The notes under the pieces were generated by a model. That model searched no databases. It was not told where the DNA came from and worked only from the letters and a program-made list of their open reading frames with translations. From Streptomyces fulvoviolaceus (lineage in GTDB: Bacteria; Actinomycetota; Actinomycetes; Streptomycetales; Streptomycetaceae), in contig NZ_JOEY01000015.1 of assembly GCF_000718165.1 (NCBI RefSeq), positions 186,001 to 250,000 on the forward strand: a stretch of 64,000 bases of DNA, in the 5' to 3' direction. Positions 57,918 to 64,000 of the stretch are shown one piece after another (position 1 is the first letter of the stretch; each line of letters opens with the position of its first letter). Position numbers and translations under genes: made by a program.

Positions 57918-58793
57918 TCAAGAGCGGGAAGCGGCAGGAACCAGCAGGTCGACGACCCGTGCCGCCGCTCCCCGCGGCGCACCCCCGTGGACCAGTTCCG
58001 TCCGGTGCACGACCCGCGGTTCCGTGACGGGTACGGCGACCGCGCCCGGCACTCCGGTGGCCGCCGGGCGGGGCAGCAGGGTCAGGCCGTGTCCCGCGGC
58101 GGCCAGTGCGGTCAGGACCCGCACGTCGGTGCCCTCGTAGCGCAGGGAGGGACGGAAGCCGCGGCCGCCGTTCGCGGCGCGGAGCTGGGTCAGCGGCAGA
58201 GCCGTGTCCGGGGCGTCCAGCCAGCGGGCGTCGGCGAGGTCGCCGAGGCGCAGTCCGGCACGCCGGGCCAGCGGATGCGTGTCGGGCAGCAGGACGCACA
58301 CGGATTCCTCCCCCACCCCGTGCGTGGTCAGCGGCGCGATGTCGGTCAGCCGCAGCGGGTCGCTCGGCGCGGCCAGGCCGTCGACCAGGCCCAGGTCCGC
58401 CGTGCCGGTGGCGACGGCCGCGGGGATCTCGTCGCGGGCCGCCACCCGCAGGGTCACGCCCGCGGCCGGGAGCGCGGCGAGGACACGGGGCCCGAGCGCC
58501 GTCGGTGCGGCCGCGAGCGTCAGCCCGTGCTCGGGCGCGGCCGCCATCCGTACGACGTCCGCGCGGGCCGCGTCCAGGCGCAGCAGCAGCGGTCCCGCGT
58601 GTTCGAGGAGCCGCTCGCCGGCCGCCGTGGGCGCGACGGGACGGCGGGTCAACAGCGGTGCGCCCAGGTCCTGTTCGAGCGCCGCGATGTGCTGGGACAC
58701 CGCGGACTGGGTGTAGCCCAGCTCGCGCGCGGCCTCGGAGAAGGAGGCTAGGCGGGCGACGGTGACGTAGGTGCGGAGAAGGTGCGGGTCCAT
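57918..58793 (-). CDS. LysR family transcriptional regulator
   Basis: 291 residues. Winged helix (about 1-60): LLRTYVTVARLASFSEAARELG, YTQSAVSQHIAALEQDLG. Effector domain follows. Lies back-to-back with the amidotransferase-like gene (92 bp between starts), which it may control through ATCAGC-N3-GCTTAT at 58814-58828. Confidence 0.92.
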   Translation of the reverse strand: MDPHLLRTYVTVARLASFSEAARELGYTQSAVSQHIAALEQDLGAPLLTRRPVAPTAAGERLLEHAGPLLLRLDAARADVVRMAAAPEHGLTLAAAPTALGPRVLAALPAAGVTLRVAARDEIPAAVATGTADLGLVDGLAAPSDPLRLTDIAPLTTHGVGEESVCVLLPDTHPLARRAGLRLGDLADARWLDAPDTALPLTQLRAANGGRGFRPSLRYEGTDVRVLTALAAAGHGLTLLPRPAATGVPGAVAVPVTEPRVVHRTELVHGGAPRGAAARVVDLLVPAASRS

Positions 58794-58813
58794 GCCCGCC
58801 AGGATCCCACCTC

Positions 58814-58828
58814 ATCAGCAGCGCTTAT
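58814..58828. promoter_or_regulatory. LysR-type operator candidate
   Basis: ATCAGC-AGC-GCTTAT, an inverted repeat matching at five of six positions, in the divergent gap 20 bp from the LysR start. Confidence 0.4.
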
Positions 58829-58885
58829 CGAGGGTGCAGAAATCATCGTTGGACGCGATCCGGCAGCCGCGCCCAGGATGAGGCC

Positions 58886-59620
58886 ATGACGAACACCGCA
58901 GCCCGGACCGCCCGTATCGCCCTGGTCGGCGACCGCTCCCCCAACGTCGTCTCGCACACCCGTATCCCCGTCCTGTTCGACGCCCTCGCCGAACGCGACC
59001 GGCTCGTCCTGGACGCCTACTGGATCCCGTCCGAGGAGGCCGGGGACGAGGACGCCGTCCGCGGGTTCGACGCGGTGTGGGTGGTGCCGGGCAGTCCGTA
59101 CCGCAGCGAGGCCGGCGCGCTCGCCGCGATCCGCACCGCGCGCGTGGAGGGCATTCCGTTCCTCGGCACGTGCGGCGGGTTCCAGCACGCGCTGCTCGAG
59201 TACGCCCGTGACGTCTGCGGGCTGACGCGGGTGGCGCACGCCGAAAACGACCCCGCCGCCGACGACCTGCTCATCGAACCGCTGGCCTGTTCACTCGTCG
59301 GCCACGAGGCCGTGGTGAGCATCGAGCCGGGCTCGCTCGCCGAGTCGGTGATCGGCTCGGAGCGCACGGTGGAGCGGTACTTCTGCGCGTACGGCCCCAC
59401 GCGACACCTCGACACCCTGCGCGCGCACGGCATGCGCTTCTCCGGCCACGACGAGGACGGCCATGTCCGGATCGCCGAACTCCCGGGCCATCCCTTCTTC
59501 CTGGCCTCGCTGTTCCAGCCGGAGCTGTCCGGCGACGGCTCGCGCCCGCACCCGATCGTGCGGGCGCTGGCGCGAGCCGCGGTGGCCCACGCGGCGCAGG
59601 CTCAGGGGCAGCCCGTGTGA
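58886..59620 (+). CDS. CTP synthase C-terminal-domain-related protein (glutamine amidotransferase fold)
   Basis: 244 residues. The glutaminase domain of CTP synthase without the synthetase. It has VVPGSPYRSEAGALAAIR and the nucleophile loop FLGTCGGFQHALLEYAR with Cys. The triad His, normally in FHPE, is replaced: the sequence reads SLFQPELSG. So the standard Cys-His-Glu triad is not complete and ordinary glutamine hydrolysis is doubtful. ATG 58886. Possibly controlled by the divergent LysR protein. Confidence 0.82.
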   Translation: MTNTAARTARIALVGDRSPNVVSHTRIPVLFDALAERDRLVLDAYWIPSEEAGDEDAVRGFDAVWVVPGSPYRSEAGALAAIRTARVEGIPFLGTCGGFQHALLEYARDVCGLTRVAHAENDPAADDLLIEPLACSLVGHEAVVSIEPGSLAESVIGSERTVERYFCAYGPTRHLDTLRAHGMRFSGHDEDGHVRIAELPGHPFFLASLFQPELSGDGSRPHPIVRALARAAVAHAAQAQGQPV

Positions 59621-59642
59621 GGCGCCCCCGCGCCGGAGCACG

Positions 59643-61517
59643 TCAGCCCGTGTGCCCCTCTCCATGGCCGCCGTGTCCGGCGCCGTGGTCGAACTTCAGC
59701 GCCTCCGGAGGCATGACGACGAAGGGCCGCATCATGCCCATGTCCTCGTGCTCGAGGAAGTGGCAGTGGTACATGAACCGGCCGTACGCCCCGTCGAACC
59801 TGCCCATGATGCGCAGTATCTGGCCGCCCGGAACCCGGTAGACGTCCTTGTAGCCGAGTTCGTTGGGCGCCAGCGGGATCGTGGTCGTCGGGTCGTACGT
59901 GATCGGTGTCCGGGTGCCGCCCACCGCCGCATCGAAGCCCGTCACCACGTACGGGTCACGCCCCAGCGCCTGGAAGTCGGCGAGGTGGATGTGCATCGGG
60001 TGCGGGATCGGCGCGAGGTTGAGGAAGCTCCACTGTTCGTGGCTGCCCTCGGCGATGGTGAAGCCGAGACCGTCGTTGAACGTCCGTGCCGTGCGCCGGT
60101 ACGTCTTGGTGGTGCCGTCCGGGCCGGTGATCTGGATGACGCCGTCGGCGGGGAACTGGATGCCGCTCGGGTCCTCGACCTCGGTCATCTCCCAGATCTC
60201 CGGGTGTCCCCCGGCCCCCACGGTGGCGGGCGGGGTGAGCACGATCAGCCGATGGCCGTGCCCCACGTCATGCGTGAGCCGGCGGAAGGAACCGGAGAGC
60301 ACCTCGGGCAGTTCGAAGGCGTCGGCCTCGCAGGCCTCGCGGACGCGGAACTCCAGGACCGCCGGGTAGCGCACGTCACCCGCCGGATCGGGCACGCCCG
60401 GCGGCTGGTTGCGGCCCTTGTTGACCAGCCGGAGCTTGCGGCCCGCGAAGCCCCGGAAGTCGACGAGCAGGTCGAAGCGCTCGGCCGGGGCGGCGGTCAG
60501 CGTGGGCAGCGCGGCGTCGAAGTCGACCGGCACCGGGCGCGGCAACAGCCCGCCGTCGCTGCCGATCTGATGGACGACGCCCGGGACCGGGTTGTCGTCC
60601 TCGTCGACGAGGACGAGGTCGTAGATGCGCGCGTTCGACGCGTTGACCAGTCGGAAGCGGTACCAGCCGTCCTCCACGTCGGCGTACGGCCAGATGCGGC
60701 CGTTGACCGTGGTGTACGGGCCGGTGAACGGCAGCGTCACCGGCTTGCCCGTCTCCGGGTGCGCCGGGTTCACGACGATCGTCTTGTGCAGCAGCCGGCC
60801 GTTGAGGCGGCCGTCCTCGTCGGTGTCGAGGTTGCGGTCGGCGAGCAGCAGCGGTATCTCCCGCTCCCCGCAGGGGAGATGGAGGGCGTCCTCCTCGTCG
60901 TCACGGACGAGGTAGGTGCCGTACAGGCCCGTCATCACGTTCCACCGGGTGATGTTCATGGCGTGGTCGTGGTACCACCACTGCACCGCCTGGTGGTCGT
61001 TCGGGTACTCGGAGAGCTGGGCGTCGCCGAATCCGACGGCGTTGTCGGCCCAGCCGTCGTTGCCGCCGCCCGTCTGGGCGCCGTGCAGGTGGGTCACCGA
61101 CCAGGCGGGCAGGGCGGCCACGTCCTTGTTGGGCTCGACGTCCTCCCGGCCGGGCTCGGTGGTGGCGGGCGGGGTGCCCTGCGGGCGGACCGGCACCTCG
61201 ACGGAGGTGACCGGGTATTCGCTGCCCTTCGGGATGCGGTTGGTCCAGGCGACGCGGACGCGCTGTCCGCGCCGCACCTCGATGGTCGGGCCCGGCACCT
61301 GTCCGTCGTATCCCCACATCAGGGTCGGCGGCAGTTGCGGGTGCAGTCGCACCCAGGTCGGGCGCAGGGCGATCTCCGTCTCGCGCAGCACATCGCCGGA
61401 GGCGGGCCGCAGGACGGGCGGGACGGGTAACCGTGCGGCATACGGCGTCAGTTCGGCCGGAGCCGCTGCGGACTCCTTCGCGTCGCTCTCGGCGACCCTC
61501 TCGATGATCTCGGTCAA
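59643..61517 (-). CDS. Multicopper oxidase related to phenoxazinone synthase (PhsA-like)
   Basis: 624 residues. Close to phenoxazinone synthase of S. antibioticus by memory: [60 protein letters not shown]. Copper sites: [45 protein letters not shown] and [14 protein letters not shown]. Such enzymes couple aminophenols to phenoxazinones, as in actinomycin; no actinomycin genes are seen here. The start is TTG 61517 (MTEIIERV, matching PhsA's MTDIIERL), 8 nt after GGGGGTG. Codon 30 is TTA, implying bldA control. Has no signal. His/Gly-rich tail. Confidence 0.92.
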   Translation of the reverse strand: MTEIIERVAESDAKESAAAPAELTPYAARLPVPPVLRPASGDVLRETEIALRPTWVRLHPQLPPTLMWGYDGQVPGPTIEVRRGQRVRVAWTNRIPKGSEYPVTSVEVPVRPQGTPPATTEPGREDVEPNKDVAALPAWSVTHLHGAQTGGGNDGWADNAVGFGDAQLSEYPNDHQAVQWWYHDHAMNITRWNVMTGLYGTYLVRDDEEDALHLPCGEREIPLLLADRNLDTDEDGRLNGRLLHKTIVVNPAHPETGKPVTLPFTGPYTTVNGRIWPYADVEDGWYRFRLVNASNARIYDLVLVDEDDNPVPGVVHQIGSDGGLLPRPVPVDFDAALPTLTAAPAERFDLLVDFRGFAGRKLRLVNKGRNQPPGVPDPAGDVRYPAVLEFRVREACEADAFELPEVLSGSFRRLTHDVGHGHRLIVLTPPATVGAGGHPEIWEMTEVEDPSGIQFPADGVIQITGPDGTTKTYRRTARTFNDGLGFTIAEGSHEQWSFLNLAPIPHPMHIHLADFQALGRDPYVVTGFDAAVGGTRTPITYDPTTTIPLAPNELGYKDVYRVPGGQILRIMGRFDGAYGRFMYHCHFLEHEDMGMMRPFVVMPPEALKFDHGAGHGGHGEGHTG

Positions 61518-61628
61518 GGTTCGAACACCCCCGTGTTCTGTTGCTTGTTCCCTTGTCCCGTCAGACTCCTGACATCCCACCAAAGTTCCCTGAATGCCTC
61601 ATTCCGGACGAGAAGGTTCGGAAACGGC

Positions 61629-63854
<2,226 letters not shown>

Positions 63855-63955
63855 TCAGTGGTGAATCCGGGAGTTCTGGCGGGGCCTTGTGGCGTTCATC
63901 TCTACGCGCGCAGACTTACGACCGTTCACGTGTCCCCTGCCTCACCGGAGCCCCG

Positions 63956-64000
63956 ATGAACCACCACAGACTCTTCTCCCGCCGCACCGCGCTCGCCTCG
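63956..64000 (+). CDS. Start of a secreted protein, truncated by the window end
   Basis: ATG 63956 opens a frame with MNHHRLFSRRTALAS, a twin-Arg (SRRTAL) signal start, running off the window. CCGGAG just upstream is a weak ribosome site. The gap 63786-63955 before it holds the divergent promoters but no other gene that I can see. Confidence 0.5.
   Translation, partial: MNHHRLFSRRTALAS

Overview
The window is high-GC actinobacterial DNA and is almost certainly Streptomyces. The markers are a two-domain geosmin synthase, a Streptomyces subtilisin inhibitor, an erm plus macrolide glycosyltransferase pair of the lrm/mgt type, a SAV2148-type HEPN protein, mycothiol-dependent-type proteins, strong third-position GC bias and very rare TTA codons. 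Most genes are intact, tightly packed and often overlap by ATGA or GTGA.

Region by region: (1) 1-6451 is a sulfur assimilation operon: cysC (partial), a damaged cysD, cysN, then a sulfonate-type ABC importer (lipoprotein, ATPase, permease) and a CbiX-type chelatase that could supply siroheme. (2) 6450-6764 is a rearrangement scar holding a long palindrome, an ArsR-like fragment and a copy of the cbiX 3' end. (3) 6879-17791 is one translationally coupled operon of a conflict or signalling type: a Fn3-like protein, a zinc-ribbon GTPase, a GTPase-associated protein 1 relative, a membrane-anchored GTPase, and a TerY-P triad (vWA, PP2C phosphatase, kinase with zinc ribbon), ended by a strong terminator. 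Two convergent genes (17851-19733) share an Asn-rich motif encoded by an identical 42-bp repeat. This is the most interesting system in the window. (4) 19870-27720 holds small metabolic enzymes, an MMPL exporter and a secreted protein.

(5) 27711-29977 is a macrolide resistance operon (erm then mgt) with a long leader, a candidate leader peptide and a promoter of the WblC/WhiB7 kind. (6) 30021-33072 is a sugar ABC importer without its own ATPase. (7) 33264-38826 has a kinase-like protein, a LysR/EamA divergent pair, a YbaK-type deacylase, a DnaQ-type exonuclease and a HEPN protein. (8) 38930-41144 encodes a copper amine oxidase split over two secreted polypeptides. (9) 41341-53417 contains the glycogen-to-trehalose route (glgX/treX, treY, treZ), interrupted by an MFS transporter with an internal tandem repeat, two M14 carboxypeptidases, a protease inhibitor and an FHA protein. 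(10) 53438-64000 has peptidase, transport, phosphoesterase and regulator genes, then a phenoxazinone-synthase-like multicopper oxidase and geosmin synthase, and the start of one more secreted protein.

TTA leucine codons, which make translation depend on bldA tRNA, were found by reading in four genes only: four in the first gene of the GTPase operon (6879), one in its convergent partner (codon 6 of the gene starting at 19733), one in the carboxypeptidase coupled to the protease inhibitor (49457-50803), and one in the multicopper oxidase (59643-61517). This suggests that several of the unusual systems here are under developmental control. No rRNA, tRNA, intact insertion sequence or CRISPR array was recognised.
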